NCBI GenBank assembly: GCA_030619765.1
Contig: JAUXAU010000021.1
Span: forward strand, 1-40,670
DNA from: Thermoplasmatota archaeon
GTDB lineage: Archaea > Thermoplasmatota > E2 > DHVEG-1
Direction of reading: 5' to 3'
Length of the DNA: 40,670 bases
Positions 16,338 to 27,089 of the stretch are shown here, piece by piece. Both the position numbers and the translations under genes were made by a program. Below the pieces are notes generated by a model, which was given only the letters and a program-made list of their open reading frames with translations, was not told the DNA's origin and searched no databases. How positions within the stretch are numbered: the stretch's first letter is position 1; every line of letters starts with the position of its first letter.

Positions 16338-17024
16338 ATGAGTGATTTTGTACTACCACAAGCAAGCCTGTTCTTAGGAATAATTCCAGCATTGATTTTA
16401 CTTTATATTAGTTTAAAAGGGTATGAGGGATATTATAAAGATAAAAACGTATTCCTAACATTTGTAGTAGGAATAATCGCAGGATTTGCATCCGTTTTAT
16501 TTGAAACTTTTACCATCGGTATCGGCATATTATTTATTATCTTATTTCCAGTTATTGAGCAGTTATTTAAAACAATAATTCTGAATATCAGCAGACTTCA
16601 CGAAAAAAGAGAAACCACAGTCTATGGTCTTTCTCTGGGCCTTGGTTTTGGATCAATATTTACTCCTTTTTCCATGATCACATCCAATATCCAAACAGGG
16701 GAACCATATCTACTTTTGCTAGTAATCCTAGGATCTGTTGGAATTATCCTGTTGCATGGAACAACTGGAGTATGCATCGGCTATGGAATATATATCGGTA
16801 AACTATCAAAATATTTTATATTTGCAATTATTTTGCATGTGCCAGTAACAGGAGTAATCTTTTTAACAACATATTATAAAGTAGAATATCTACAGATTGG
16901 ATTGATAATTTACGGTTTAATTATATATTGGTATGTAACCAAAAAAATAATGCCACGTATCTTACCCCAAAACCAAAGAAAGAAAAGAAGTAAAAAAGAA
17001 GTAGAAATAAAAAATAGCGGTTGA
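16338..17024 (+). CDS. Polytopic membrane protein, PrsW-like
   Basis: The 228-aa protein has about seven hydrophobic segments and a basic C-terminal tail (PQNQRKKRSKKEVEIK). It recalls PrsW-family intramembrane proteases: VIEQLFKT could be the Glu motif, GLGFGSIF the second motif, and LLHGTTGVCIGYG with a later LHVPVTG the histidine motifs. The usual second-motif Glu is absent, so activity is uncertain. Start ATG 16338 follows AAAGGACGAAACAA. It opens a stretch of membrane-protein genes. Confidence 0.6.
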   Translation: MSDFVLPQASLFLGIIPALILLYISLKGYEGYYKDKNVFLTFVVGIIAGFASVLFETFTIGIGILFIILFPVIEQLFKTIILNISRLHEKRETTVYGLSLGLGFGSIFTPFSMITSNIQTGEPYLLLLVILGSVGIILLHGTTGVCIGYGIYIGKLSKYFIFAIILHVPVTGVIFLTTYYKVEYLQIGLIIYGLIIYWYVTKKIMPRILPQNQRKKRSKKEVEIKNSG

Positions 17025-17036
17025 AAATGATTACAA

Positions 17037-17528
17037 ATGAGAGATGAAATTATTAGAAATGAAAAAATATCTTCAAATGATATTGGTGGAGTGGATGAAA
17101 TTCCAGAATCAAACTTTGGACAAGATTCGTCACAACAGTCCTCTAACAAAAGCTCAATGCCAATGATTGGTGGTATTCTATTGATCATAGGAGGTGTGCT
17201 TATCTTAGCACAGTCGATTTTTATTATCACATCATCAGAAACTATTGTTTCATTAATTGACTTAGATATTTACGGAGAGATGAACTTAACAATAACCCCT
17301 GAACAGATGGCATCATTCTTAGCCACCTGTGGGATCATTACAACTATTTTAGCGATTTTTGCGCTACTCGGCGGTATACTATCTTTTAAGAAAAAAACTT
17401 TAGGTTTGGCAATTACGGGTGGAATTTTAGGTACAATCGCCATAGCACCAATGTTCATTTTTATACCGAACATTCTATGCTTTATAGGATTAATATTGAT
17501 AGTAATATCTAGAAAAGAATTTCAATGA
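17037..17528 (+). CDS. Four-helix membrane protein with Ser/Gln-rich N-terminus (DUF4064-like)
   Basis: The 163-aa protein begins with about 40 polar residues rich in Ser, Gln and Asp (QDSSQQSSNKSSM), followed by four membrane helices: IGGILLIIGGVLILAQSIFI, a second at about 95-115, GLAITGGILGTIAIAPMFIF and CFIGLILIVIS. The end RKEF resembles other members in this cluster (17555 and 19618 genes have GRKEF and SRDEF in similar context). The pattern fits DUF4064-like proteins of unknown role. Confidence 0.65.
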   Translation: MRDEIIRNEKISSNDIGGVDEIPESNFGQDSSQQSSNKSSMPMIGGILLIIGGVLILAQSIFIITSSETIVSLIDLDIYGEMNLTITPEQMASFLATCGIITTILAIFALLGGILSFKKKTLGLAITGGILGTIAIAPMFIFIPNILCFIGLILIVISRKEFQ

Positions 17529-17554
17529 CATGTAGGGAAATTTCTCTAGGGACA

Positions 17555-18463
17555 TTACAGGTATGTTTCAAATTTTTTGCTGCAATATGGGCATATATTA
17601 GCATCAAAAGGAATGGCTTTCCCGCAATTTGGACATATACGATCTGACTCAGCTGGTTTTGTTGAAGTAGAAATAGGAATAAGTTCTCCAGATATAATTC
17701 GTTTATACGGAATATACAACGCGATGATTAATAACACATTGGAAATCGTATTACCAATAAGGCTAACTATTGCTGTAGTACCAATCCATGGAAACGAAGA
17801 ATATAATTGTATGTATGCTGAAGAACTATAAGAACTGGTATTTATTAATTCTTCAAAAGCAGCAGAATTTATCATATTTTCAAAAATCAACTTTGAACTT
17901 ATCGCAACAGCAATGGCAGTAACAATCATAATAATATATGCAGCAAATAAAACAATTCTCCCAGTTTTATTTTCTAACTGATACAATCCAAATATCCAAA
18001 TAAGTCCACCCAGTGCCGCTGCTATTGGCGCAGCGATAGCAGTAATAGTCATAAAGTTACTATTTCTAAAAAAATCCACTATATCACTAGGACTCTCAGA
18101 TGTAAAAGAAGTTTGACCTACAGAAGCAAAAGTCGCGAACATTGATATACCAACTAATATGACACTAACAACTATAGATATAACAAATACTAAAATTGCA
18201 TAATAAATGAATTTTCTATGTTTTTCGCCAAACTCTTTTCGCCCTATAAGCATTAGTATTGCACCTATCAATCCGAGTAACCCACCGATACCTCCAATAA
18301 CAGCTCCTGGAATAATCGCCATAAAAAAGTTTGTAAAATTCTCAGAGGTAATATTTTCAGGGTTAAATGAGAGCCAAAAACTATACACAAAAATTGCAGC
18401 GATCACCGCAATTATCTCAGATATCATCAATAATAATAGTCCAGTTTTTGTATATTCCTTCAT
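17555..18463 (-). CDS. Membrane protein with C-terminal zinc ribbon
   Basis: The 302-aa product has about seven hydrophobic segments in residues 1-260, then a basic linker and a zinc ribbon at the end: CPNCGKAIPFDANICPYC, giving four cysteines in two CxxC knuckles. The ribbon probably faces the cytoplasm. A loop reads LIGRKEFGEKHRK after a glycine-rich helix. ATG 18463 follows GGTGA. Function unknown; the zinc ribbon suggests protein or nucleic-acid contacts. Confidence 0.75.
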   Translation of the reverse strand: MKEYTKTGLLLLMISEIIAVIAAIFVYSFWLSFNPENITSENFTNFFMAIIPGAVIGGIGGLLGLIGAILMLIGRKEFGEKHRKFIYYAILVFVISIVVSVILVGISMFATFASVGQTSFTSESPSDIVDFFRNSNFMTITAIAAPIAAALGGLIWIFGLYQLENKTGRIVLFAAYIIMIVTAIAVAISSKLIFENMINSAAFEELINTSSYSSSAYIQLYSSFPWIGTTAIVSLIGNTISNVLLIIALYIPYKRIISGELIPISTSTKPAESDRICPNCGKAIPFDANICPYCSKKFETYL

Positions 18464-18673
18464 CCATTCACCAATTCCATTTTTGCCTGCATGTGTTATT
18501 CAATCTTTACACATCCGTCCTTGAATAATTTTTATTCTTTAACTATTTTTTGTTATTTCTATAAACATAGGTGGTTATAATTTCATTTAGTATAAACCAA
18601 GGAAATCTTAATCATAAAAATTATTTTTTATCGGTAAAATAAAAAGAAAAGAAATAGGGGTTAAAAATTCCCC

Positions 18674-19075
18674 TTACGTTGATGGTTTTTCTTCTTTAGG
18701 TCTTACAACTAACCAAACAACGATTACAATTATTAGACCGACAATATTCAGAAATACTGTAGCTAAAATCAATAGAAGTACCCAAAGAATCCCTTGTTTT
18801 CCTCTACGCTCAGCATCTTTGTAAATCCAAATACAAAGAAGAATGGCTATTATTAGCGGTATTAGAAAGAATACACAACATAATAATAGTCCAAATCCTA
18901 AAAATGCACCAATTAATGGAATATCCTTACCAGAATCATAAATCCAATCAGGTATATCAGATTCATCAACGGTTTCTTCTTGTGCTTGAGCGACTGTAAC
19001 AACAGTCATTGTAAGTAGGATGACTATCAGCAAAATTGTCAATTTTTTTGTTTTATTCAAATTCCTCACCATCAA
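18674..19075 (-). CDS. Small membrane protein, PLD-N-like
   Basis: The 133-aa protein starts with a signal or anchor helix (LTILLIVILLTMTVVTVAQA), followed by a short acidic stretch (QEETVDESDIPDW) and two helices. The cytosolic loop between them reads CIWIYKDAERRGKQGILWVL, a pattern seen in phospholipase D N-terminal (PLDc_N) membrane domains. The tail VVRPKEEKPST is charged. No catalytic domain is attached. Met2 is an equally likely start. Confidence 0.65.
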   Translation of the reverse strand: MMVRNLNKTKKLTILLIVILLTMTVVTVAQAQEETVDESDIPDWIYDSGKDIPLIGAFLGFGLLLCCVFFLIPLIIAILLCIWIYKDAERRGKQGILWVLLLILATVFLNIVGLIIVIVVWLVVRPKEEKPST

Positions 19076-19097
19076 ATTGAATATTTTTCTGTTTTAA

Positions 19098-19643
19098 TTA
19101 CTTTTTGTTATTTTTAAAGAAATTAAACGTTTTGATTTCATCTATGATAACGCCAATTGCTATACCACATAACACCCCAATTAATAAACCGGTTATGACT
19201 CGAATTATATTTGTGCTCTCCCAGAAACCTAAGAGTTGTCCAATCCCATCTGCTCCGATAGGTACTAAACCAATGAGTATTGCAAGCACAAACCTCTCAT
19301 TTAATTTAATTCTATAAAAAACCATAAATCCTAAACCAAAAGCCAAACCAAGCCATATGGCTGTACATCTACTACAAAAAGGCATCTGATTACCATTTAT
19401 AAAAAAGGAGCGTTCTGCTTTTTGATGACATAATCTATCCCCGGCAGAGTATACAAAACTCCACGGAAAATCCATATTATTAATAGTATATTCATTATCA
19501 TACACAGCAACAAGACCTGAAAGATCTTGAACACTATTTTCTGGTAGAGCAAGAGGTGCTAAAAACTGTAAAGAAATCCACAACGAAAATAAAACAAATA
19601 GAACAAAAGTTAGATTTCTAAAACACCTTTCCCTTCGTTCCAT
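19098..19643 (-). CDS. DUF2085 membrane protein
   Basis: The 181-aa protein belongs to DUF2085: the conserved RLCHQ, RSFFINGNQMPFCSRCTAIW and several membrane helices are present. The cysteines and histidine of CHQ and CSRC probably bind a metal. The role of the family is unknown. Several starts are possible; ATG 19643 is chosen to limit the overlap, and TTG or ATG codons at 19667 and 19655 are alternatives. Even so the start overlaps the upstream gene by 26 bases, so the two are probably co-translated. Confidence 0.78.
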   Translation of the reverse strand: MERRERCFRNLTFVLFVLFSLWISLQFLAPLALPENSVQDLSGLVAVYDNEYTINNMDFPWSFVYSAGDRLCHQKAERSFFINGNQMPFCSRCTAIWLGLAFGLGFMVFYRIKLNERFVLAILIGLVPIGADGIGQLLGFWESTNIIRVITGLLIGVLCGIAIGVIIDEIKTFNFFKNNKK

Positions 19644-20196
19644 TTTCAAACTCATCTCTAGATACAATTATCAGTTCCAATGCTACAATAGAAAGGACAA
19701 GACCTACAAACAATCCAATAGAAAATATTCCAATTACTGCACATATTGCCGTAAAAACAAAATAACGACGTTTGAAAACAGTTATAGATCCAACCAATGC
19801 AAATATTGAAAAGATAACAAGCGAAAGTGAAAGTACAAACTTATTAAAAGAAAGCAACGACAGACTAGAAGTAATGAAGTCTAACTCTGGAATAAGCTGT
19901 ACGCCACCAGAATTGTAAATTACAGCGGTAAAAATACCAAGAATACCAGTTGTGAGTAATAAAAATGAAGCTATAGTTGGCTTGTTTGTCTTTTGTTTAA
20001 TTGATGATAAAACAGTTTTTCTTGGTTCCCCATGTTCTTCCCAGCCACATTCATCGTCTGTTTCATCCTCGCATGTACGTTTTATTATAAATGAATGGCT
20101 GCATTTAGGGCATTCTATATCATGTTTCTCTGAATCGTCTGGCACATCCATTACAAACTCATGTTCGCATTTTGGACATGTCGTTTTCACTTTCAT
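19618..20196 (-). CDS. Membrane protein with N-terminal zinc ribbon
   Basis: The 192-aa protein starts with a zinc ribbon (CPKC at 7-10, CPKC at 29-32) like the MJ0042/zinc-ribbon sensors, followed by an acidic linker and three or four hydrophobic helices. It ends near SRDEFENG. ATG 20196 follows GGTGAAAAG. It mirrors the 17555 gene, where the ribbon is C-terminal. Function unknown. Confidence 0.72.
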   Translation of the reverse strand: MKVKTTCPKCEHEFVMDVPDDSEKHDIECPKCSHSFIIKRTCEDETDDECGWEEHGEPRKTVLSSIKQKTNKPTIASFLLLTTGILGIFTAVIYNSGGVQLIPELDFITSSLSLLSFNKFVLSLSLVIFSIFALVGSITVFKRRYFVFTAICAVIGIFSIGLFVGLVLSIVALELIIVSRDEFENGTKGKVF

Positions 20197-20313
20197 ATCT
20201 TTTCACCAACGCAGATACAATTAATGAGTTAAGAAGATTTCTATAAATTATTATATTCATTGAAATTTTATACTAATTTTTGTTGGTGTTTTATAAAAGA
20301 GCTTTTACATCAT

Positions 20314-20324
20314 ATTTAAATATA
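20314..20324 (+). promoter_or_regulatory. Probable TATA box for eL40
   Basis: ATTTAAATATA is about 40 bases upstream of the eL40 ATG, so transcription would start about 15 bases before the coding region. Confidence 0.5.
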
Positions 20325-20360
20325 ATATGGTTATTCCCGATACACCAAAGGCGATTACAG

Positions 20361-20510
20361 ATGGCGAGATTTCCAGAAGCTGAACAACGATTGTTGAACA
20401 AAAAAATCTGCATGAAGTGTGGCGCATCAAATGCACCAAGAGCAGAGAGATGTAGAAAATGTAGATCAAAAGAACTCAGATTCAAGGCTAAAGAAAGCAG
20501 AGGTGCCTAA
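20361..20510 (+). CDS. rpl40e: Large ribosomal subunit protein eL40
   Basis: This 49-aa zinc-ribbon ribosomal protein has Cys17-x2-Cys20 and Cys31-x2-Cys34 ([12 protein letters not shown]) and the start [17 protein letters not shown], as in archaeal eL40. In eukaryotes it is fused to ubiquitin; archaea have it alone. The frame is open upstream, but ATG 20361 gives the family N-terminus and has AGGCGAT upstream. The next gene, proS, starts 57 bases later. Confidence 0.93.
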   Translation: MARFPEAEQRLLNKKICMKCGASNAPRAERCRKCRSKELRFKAKESRGA

Positions 20511-20567
20511 AACAAACCAGTATCTTTAAAAACAATACTTCTTTTTGGTTTGAACAGTTGAATTTAT

Positions 20568-21986
20568 ATGCCTGAAACAAAAACTAAGAAAGACGAAGAT
20601 TTTAACGAGTGGTACAACGAGATTGTAGAACTCGCAGATTTATGTGACAAAAGATATCCCATTAAAGGCATGAATGTCTGGAGACCTTATGGTTGGAAAC
20701 TTATGAACAACGTAGATGGTCTCATTAGACATGAAATGGAAAAAACAAATCATCAAGAGGTTTATTTTCCTCTGTTAATTCCTGAATCATTTTTTAAAAA
20801 AGAAGAGGAACATATAGAAGGGTTTGGAAGTGAAGTATACTGGGTAACACATGCAGGCACAAATGAGCTGGAAGAAAGATGGCTTTTAAGACCTACCTCA
20901 GAAACCGCCATGTATCCGATATTTTCATTATGGATACGATCGCATTCTGATTTACCGCTAAAAATCTTCCAGATAGTAAACACATTTAGGTATGAAACAA
21001 AACAAACAAGAGCGTTTATTAGGGTGCGAGAAATACATTTCTTTGAAGCACATACCTGTCACAAAGATTTTGATGACGCCGAAAGACAGATAGAGGAAGA
21101 CAAAGCTATCGCTGATAGATTCCTAAAAAGGCTTTGTTTGCCATATGTATTTAGTAAAAGACCTGATTGGGACAAATTCGCGGGTGCTCATTATACAATA
21201 AGTATTGATATTCTAATGCCATCCGGAAGGACATTACAGATTGGTTCCATACATCAATACAGAGATAACTTTTCTAAACCATACGAAATTTCCTATGAAA
21301 CTGAAGAAGGTACACATACGTATTGCTATCAAACAACATATGGTATGAGTGAACGCTTATTGGGTGCAATAATCGGAGTGCATGGAGATAACAAAGGACT
21401 GGTTATACCTCCAGAAGTCGCTCCAATTCAAGTGGTAATTATACCAATTATTTTCAAAGGTAAAGAACAGGGCGTTATGGAAGCATGCAATGCTCTGAAT
21501 AATAAACTTAAGGATGAAAATATAAGATCACGAATAGATGCAAGAGAGATAACTCCTGGAAACAAATATTATGATTGGGAATTGAAAGGCGTACCTTTGC
21601 GAGTAGAAATTGGTCCAAGAGATTTAGAGAAAAATGAAATTGTTATTGTTCGTAGAGATGCATCAGAAAAAAAATCAATTCCAAAGAAAGGGGCAGAAAA
21701 AGCAATAAAAGAAGAGTTGGATAAAATAGCTACAACTCTGTTTAGCAATGCAGATAATTTACTCAATGAAAACATGCATAGAGTTCTAACAGTTGATGAA
21801 GCGAAAAACAAAAAAGGAATTATTGAGTTACCCTGGTGTGGAAATGAGGGGTGTGCCTTAGAAGTAGAAGATATCTTAGAAGGAAACACTTTGGGAGAAC
21901 CCATTGAGGATACAAAATGTGGACATTCTTGTCCCATATGTAGTAAACCCTCAAAAACATGGATGAAATTTGCAAGAACGTATTGA
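20568..21986 (+). CDS. proS: Prolyl-tRNA synthetase, archaeal/eukaryotic type
   Basis: The 472-aa class II synthetase charges tRNA-Pro. The catalytic core has RPTSETAMYPIFSLWIRSHSDLP (motif 2 region) and RLLGAIIGVHGDNKGLVIPP (motif 3). An anticodon-binding domain follows at about 285-385. The C-terminal domain carries the cysteines of the ProRS zinc domain (CGNEGCALE, CGHSCPIC) and ends KFARTY with a C-terminal Tyr, as in the archaeal type. It lacks the bacterial insertion. Confidence 0.96.
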   Translation: MPETKTKKDEDFNEWYNEIVELADLCDKRYPIKGMNVWRPYGWKLMNNVDGLIRHEMEKTNHQEVYFPLLIPESFFKKEEEHIEGFGSEVYWVTHAGTNELEERWLLRPTSETAMYPIFSLWIRSHSDLPLKIFQIVNTFRYETKQTRAFIRVREIHFFEAHTCHKDFDDAERQIEEDKAIADRFLKRLCLPYVFSKRPDWDKFAGAHYTISIDILMPSGRTLQIGSIHQYRDNFSKPYEISYETEEGTHTYCYQTTYGMSERLLGAIIGVHGDNKGLVIPPEVAPIQVVIIPIIFKGKEQGVMEACNALNNKLKDENIRSRIDAREITPGNKYYDWELKGVPLRVEIGPRDLEKNEIVIVRRDASEKKSIPKKGAEKAIKEELDKIATTLFSNADNLLNENMHRVLTVDEAKNKKGIIELPWCGNEGCALEVEDILEGNTLGEPIEDTKCGHSCPICSKPSKTWMKFARTY

Positions 21987-21995
21987 GATGAGAAT

Positions 21996-22385
21996 ATGGT
22001 AAGCAAAATAACTAGATGTATGAGAGAATATGTATTTGGGTTGAGCATAATAACCATAATTATTGGATTGTTTTTACTTTTTATGGGAGTTTTATGGTTT
22101 GGGATTAACGAAATCGTTATGGAGAATAGTGCCTTAGAGTTTATAGCAAATTTAGAACATTTAAACGCCTATTCGTTAGTAGCAGGACTAATAATTTTAG
22201 GTATTGGGCTATATTATCTCTACAGTTTTCTCAAGAACAGAAAGCTTGCATTAAAGGAACTCAAGACGGATAAAAGATCGGAATTTCTTAAAAAACATAA
22301 TGAACTAAAAAGTATTGTTAAATACTTACCTTCAAAATATCAAAAGATGTTAAAAGATAAGGAAAATGAATTAAAAATCAAATAG
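21996..22385 (+). CDS. Two-helix membrane protein with charged tail
   Basis: The 129-aa protein has two hydrophobic helices (GLSIITIIIGLFLLFMGVLWF and YSLVAGLIILGIGLYYLYSFL), then a lysine- and glutamate-rich helical tail of about 50 residues (LKKHNELKSIVKYLPSKYQK). No family is recognised. It starts nine bases after proS and ends 11 bases before the trmJ-like gene, so it is probably in the same transcript. Confidence 0.65.
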   Translation: MVSKITRCMREYVFGLSIITIIIGLFLLFMGVLWFGINEIVMENSALEFIANLEHLNAYSLVAGLIILGIGLYYLYSFLKNRKLALKELKTDKRSEFLKKHNELKSIVKYLPSKYQKMLKDKENELKIK

Positions 22386-22396
22386 TCTTTGGTTTC

Positions 22397-23134
22397 ATGG
22401 ATAATAGAGAAAATTTAACTGAATTTTACGTTATTCTTGTTGAGCCGAAATATGGGGGAAACATTGGTGCAGTAGCCAGGGCGATGATGAATTTTGGTTT
22501 TGATAAGCTTTATCTGGTAAACCCATGCGAACTGGACGATGAGTGTTACGTGCGCTCAGTACATGCAAATAGGATACTAGAAGACGCGGAAATTTTTTCA
22601 TCGTTTGAGGAGGCTACTAAAAATATGGATTACCTTGCTGCTACTTCTTCAATAGACTCCAAAACAGATAAAAAGCATCTAAGAAACCCGATTTTTATTG
22701 AAGATTTTGCCGAAAAAATATTTGAATTAGAAGGGGAAGTGGGATTGGTTTTTGGCCGAGAAGATTATGGTTTATATAACGAGGAAATTGCAGCATGTGA
22801 TGTCATGCTTAGAATACCTACAAGTGAATCATATTCATCATTAAATCTTTCACATGCAGTATCTCTGGTTTTATATTCCATATATATTAAAAGAGAATTT
22901 ATCCCAAAAGAAAGAAGAAATATAGGAAAAATAGAGAAAGGAAAATTGTATGAGTTTTTCTCGGATTTATTGGAAAAAATAAATTATCCAGAACATAAGA
23001 AAGAAAACACCAAAATTATGTTTAAACGTTTAATGGGAAGAGCAATGCCTTCAAAATGGGAATATCATACTCTGATGGGAGTTTTAAGTAGAGCCTTAGA
23101 AAAGATTAAGAATCAAAAGAAGAAAGAAAGTTAG
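22397..23134 (+). CDS. trmJ: tRNA 2'-O-methyltransferase, TrmJ/SpoU family
   Basis: The 245-aa protein is a SPOUT enzyme. The N-terminal half has the TrmJ pattern: EPKYGGNIGAVARAMMNFGF, then LVNPC. The SAM-knot has GLVFGREDYGLYNEEI, then IPTSESYSSLNLSHAVSLVLY. The C-terminal helical part (LLEKINYPEHK ... FKRLMGRAMPSKWEYHTLMG) is typical of TrmJ, which modifies position 32 of tRNA. The target is inferred from the family. It converges on the next gene with a four-base overlap of stops. Confidence 0.9.
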   Translation: MDNRENLTEFYVILVEPKYGGNIGAVARAMMNFGFDKLYLVNPCELDDECYVRSVHANRILEDAEIFSSFEEATKNMDYLAATSSIDSKTDKKHLRNPIFIEDFAEKIFELEGEVGLVFGREDYGLYNEEIAACDVMLRIPTSESYSSLNLSHAVSLVLYSIYIKREFIPKERRNIGKIEKGKLYEFFSDLLEKINYPEHKKENTKIMFKRLMGRAMPSKWEYHTLMGVLSRALEKIKNQKKKES

Positions 23135-23355
23135 ATTGTTTCAATGTTAAAATAGACTTTATTGTTTTTTAATGCAGAGTGAACCTTATCTGCAAAAAAT
23201 ACTAGTTCATCTACACCTGCAACTTCTTTTCCCCAGTCATACACGAAATCATAATTGCCTTTAGTTGCCTTGAAGCCCATATTTAGTAATTGGTTTTTAA
23301 TTTCTGAAGGAAGAGCCCCTTCACTATTGAACGTTATCTTAAGATAAGTCTTCAT
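23131..23355 (-). CDS. Small uncharacterised protein (74 aa)
   Basis: The product begins MKTYLKITFNSEGALPSEIK and alternates strands and helices (YDFVYDWGKEVAGVDELVFF), suggesting a compact alpha/beta fold. There is no membrane segment or cysteine cluster. The family is not recognised. It overlaps the trmJ-like gene tail to tail by four bases. Confidence 0.65.
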   Translation of the reverse strand: MKTYLKITFNSEGALPSEIKNQLLNMGFKATKGNYDFVYDWGKEVAGVDELVFFADKVHSALKNNKVYFNIETI

Positions 23356-23405
23356 GCAACCACTTAAATTAAGAATTCATTTGAGAGTATTAAATATTGC
23401 GATAA

Positions 23406-24545
23406 TCAGGTAGCAATATATATCGGATTTGGAATGTAGCAAATTATCAGTATAGCCAGTGCAACGAGGAAGAGCAATTTTCTTTTTTTGTCTAGACCTG
23501 TACTGTCATTGAGTGGTGGAGGATGCATCATGCCCATCATAAAAACAATAATCATCGCAAAAAACCACCATCCGGTAAAAATCATGATGAAAACAGCAAT
23601 CCATCCTGCATATTTTTGTTTTTTTCCAAGAAAGGCACGGAAAATATGCCCTCCATCAAGCTGACCTGCGGGGAGGAGATTAATCGATGTTATTAGAAGT
23701 CCCACCCATCCTGCAAATGCAGTAAGGCTTAGGTTTATTGCAGTTCCTGCAGGGATATTTAATAGAGAAGTAGATAGAAATGTAAAAAGTATTGATCCGC
23801 CCAGCATAACCTCACCAGTAACAGGTTCAGTTACAGAGGCAGGACTGGAAATCATTATGCCAATTGCTGTTACTGGGAGTGCAACGATAAAACCTGCCAG
23901 AGGGCCAGATATTCCAACATCAAATAGGGCTTTTTTGTTAGGCATGGGATCACGGCTTGAGATCAATGCACCAAATGTACCAATATTAAAACTGGGAAGA
24001 ATTGGTGGAATGGGCATGAAAAAAGGAAGGGATGCACGAACACCATGTTTCTTAGAAGTAAAATAATGTCCCATCTCATGCACAAACAAAATACTCATTA
24101 GAGGAAAAGCAAAAAGTAAGATACCATTGAACAAGTTTTCTGCTTTAAAAATGTCCATAACACTTGGAATACTCCATATATCGAAATTACCCATGTACAG
24201 AATTGATCCTGTAAGAGATACGGTAATAATTGTTGCAATCAAAAGAGAAATATTAATCCATATAGATTTTTCTTTTCTTTCTATTTTTTTGATAACATAA
24301 ATAACGTGTTCTCCTTTTTCATAACGAAGCATTGGAATATACCCTTTTTCTGAAAGAGATACTCTTAACGAATCAAACTTTTCTTCAAGAGTTTCTTCAT
24401 CTATTCTGCAGAAAAATGCAGCGGTTTTAATGTCGTGCTTCATCTCATAAAAAGGAAAACGTTGACCCACTTCTTTTTTAAGTAATTCTAAATCTAAACT
24501 CGTTTCTCCATTTATTTGTCCAAAATTGTTCCAATCGTTAGGCAT
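23406..24545 (-). CDS. M50 site-2 protease-type membrane metalloprotease
   Basis: The 379-aa membrane protease has HEMGH at 156-160 in the first core helix and LDGGH at 296-300 in NLLPAGQLDGGHIF, which together hold the zinc. Conserved FDVGISGPLAGF and PNKKALF fit the S2P type. About 95 soluble N-terminal residues (CRIDEETLEEKFDSLRV) precede the membrane part. Such proteases cut membrane-bound regulators; the substrate is unknown. It stands alone between convergent and divergent neighbours. Confidence 0.92.
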   Translation of the reverse strand: MPNDWNNFGQINGETSLDLELLKKEVGQRFPFYEMKHDIKTAAFFCRIDEETLEEKFDSLRVSLSEKGYIPMLRYEKGEHVIYVIKKIERKEKSIWINISLLIATIITVSLTGSILYMGNFDIWSIPSVMDIFKAENLFNGILLFAFPLMSILFVHEMGHYFTSKKHGVRASLPFFMPIPPILPSFNIGTFGALISSRDPMPNKKALFDVGISGPLAGFIVALPVTAIGIMISSPASVTEPVTGEVMLGGSILFTFLSTSLLNIPAGTAINLSLTAFAGWVGLLITSINLLPAGQLDGGHIFRAFLGKKQKYAGWIAVFIMIFTGWWFFAMIIVFMMGMMHPPPLNDSTGLDKKRKLLFLVALAILIICYIPNPIYIAT

Positions 24546-24716
24546 TTATCTGGCCATACAGCATCTATTTTATAAAACCTTCGTCAAAAATAATTTTCGT
24601 GTAAAATATGAATACATATAGCAGAATAAACAAATGAATTTATTAAGGAGAGCATAGAAAAAATTGATAACCTTATAATACATTTAAGACAATTAACGTT
24701 GAATGGAGAAATAAAA

Positions 24717-25118
24717 ATGGATATGGAGATTTACTTTCCAGGCGGTAAAAAAGTAGATGCAGTATATAAAGGTTTTACAATTAAAACCGATCAACCAAAA
24801 CATGAAGGAGGGGGAAGTACAGCCCCTGAACCATTCTCGCTTTTTCTAACATCTATTGGTACTTGTACAGGAATTTATGTCCTCAGCTTTTGCCAAAAAC
24901 GGAATATCTCCACAGATAAAATCAAAATGATTTTAAGAATAGAGAAAAACAAAGAAACACACATGATAAACAAAATAAGTATGGAAATTCAAGTTCCAAA
25001 AGATTTTCCAGATAACTACAAAAATGCAATAATAAAAACAGCGGGTTTATGTACGGTTAAAAAACATTTAGAAAAACCACCTAGTATCAATATCTCTGTA
25101 AAAAAAAATAGTAGCTAA
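24717..25118 (+). CDS. OsmC-family protein
   Basis: The 133-aa protein is an OsmC-like thiol protein. Cys50 in SIGTCTGIYV and Cys112 in KTAGLCTVKKHLEKPP are at the positions of the peroxidatic and resolving cysteines. The N-terminus EIYFPGGKKVDAVYKGFTI is normal for archaeal members. ATG 24717 is chosen because GGAG is eight bases upstream; a TTG at 24699 in frame is unlikely. It may detoxify hydroperoxides, but many archaeal members are uncharacterised. Confidence 0.88.
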   Translation: MDMEIYFPGGKKVDAVYKGFTIKTDQPKHEGGGSTAPEPFSLFLTSIGTCTGIYVLSFCQKRNISTDKIKMILRIEKNKETHMINKISMEIQVPKDFPDNYKNAIIKTAGLCTVKKHLEKPPSINISVKKNSS

Positions 25119-25155
25119 CATCATATTTATGTACATCTTTTCCATTGGCATTTGA

Positions 25156-26662
<1,507 letters not shown>

Positions 26663-26666
<4 letters not shown>

Positions 26667-26803
26667 GCTGCCTTGATACGTTTGGCTACTGTTGGTCGCT
26701 CTTTATAGAACACCTTGCTACCGCAATAAGGACAGTGAATGCCAATATTCTTTACATCAAATTGGACAGTTTTTTTACAGAGTCCGCATTTATATCCAGT
26801 CAT
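26663..26803 (-). CDS. rpoP: RNA polymerase subunit Rpo12 (P)
   Basis: This 46-aa zinc-ribbon protein (MTGYKCGLCKKTVQFDVKN) is the archaeal RNA polymerase subunit P, the homologue of Rpb12. The cysteines are Cys6, Cys9, Cys26 and Cys29 (CGLC, CPYC), and the tail ERPTVAKRIKAA is typical. Its stop shares the sequence ATGA with the pcc1 start. It follows the eL43 gene by six bases. Confidence 0.9.
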
Positions 26804-26809
26804 AATAAA

Positions 26810-27088
26810 TCACTCTGAAATATTTTTTATACTACCTTTTAACATTTTGTCTACATCGAGGCCTTGTGCAGTTTTTGGTATATACGCGCCACCAGCAAAA
26901 GTATTTCCGCATTTTTTACATGTCCAAATGCCCGTTCCACTTCGCTTAACTGTATTCTGACCGCATTTTGGACACTTATGTTTTGCCCTTTGCTGAATTT
27001 CTACATCCCTTACTCGCGTTCGTGCTCTAACCCCATATCTAGCTTGAAATCGACCTGCTGAACCTACTTTTTTTGTTCTTTTTGCCAT
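26810..27088 (-). CDS. rpl37ae: Large ribosomal subunit protein eL43
   Basis: The 92-aa ribosomal protein starts [19 protein letters not shown], as eL43 (L37Ae) does. The zinc ribbon is [22 protein letters not shown], giving four cysteines. The rest fits the family in length. One base separates it from the rrp42 stop. Confidence 0.94.
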   Translation of the reverse strand: MAKRTKKVGSAGRFQARYGVRARTRVRDVEIQQRAKHKCPKCGQNTVKRSGTGIWTCKKCGNTFAGGAYIPKTAQGLDVDKMLKGSIKNISE

Positions 27089-27089
27089 T

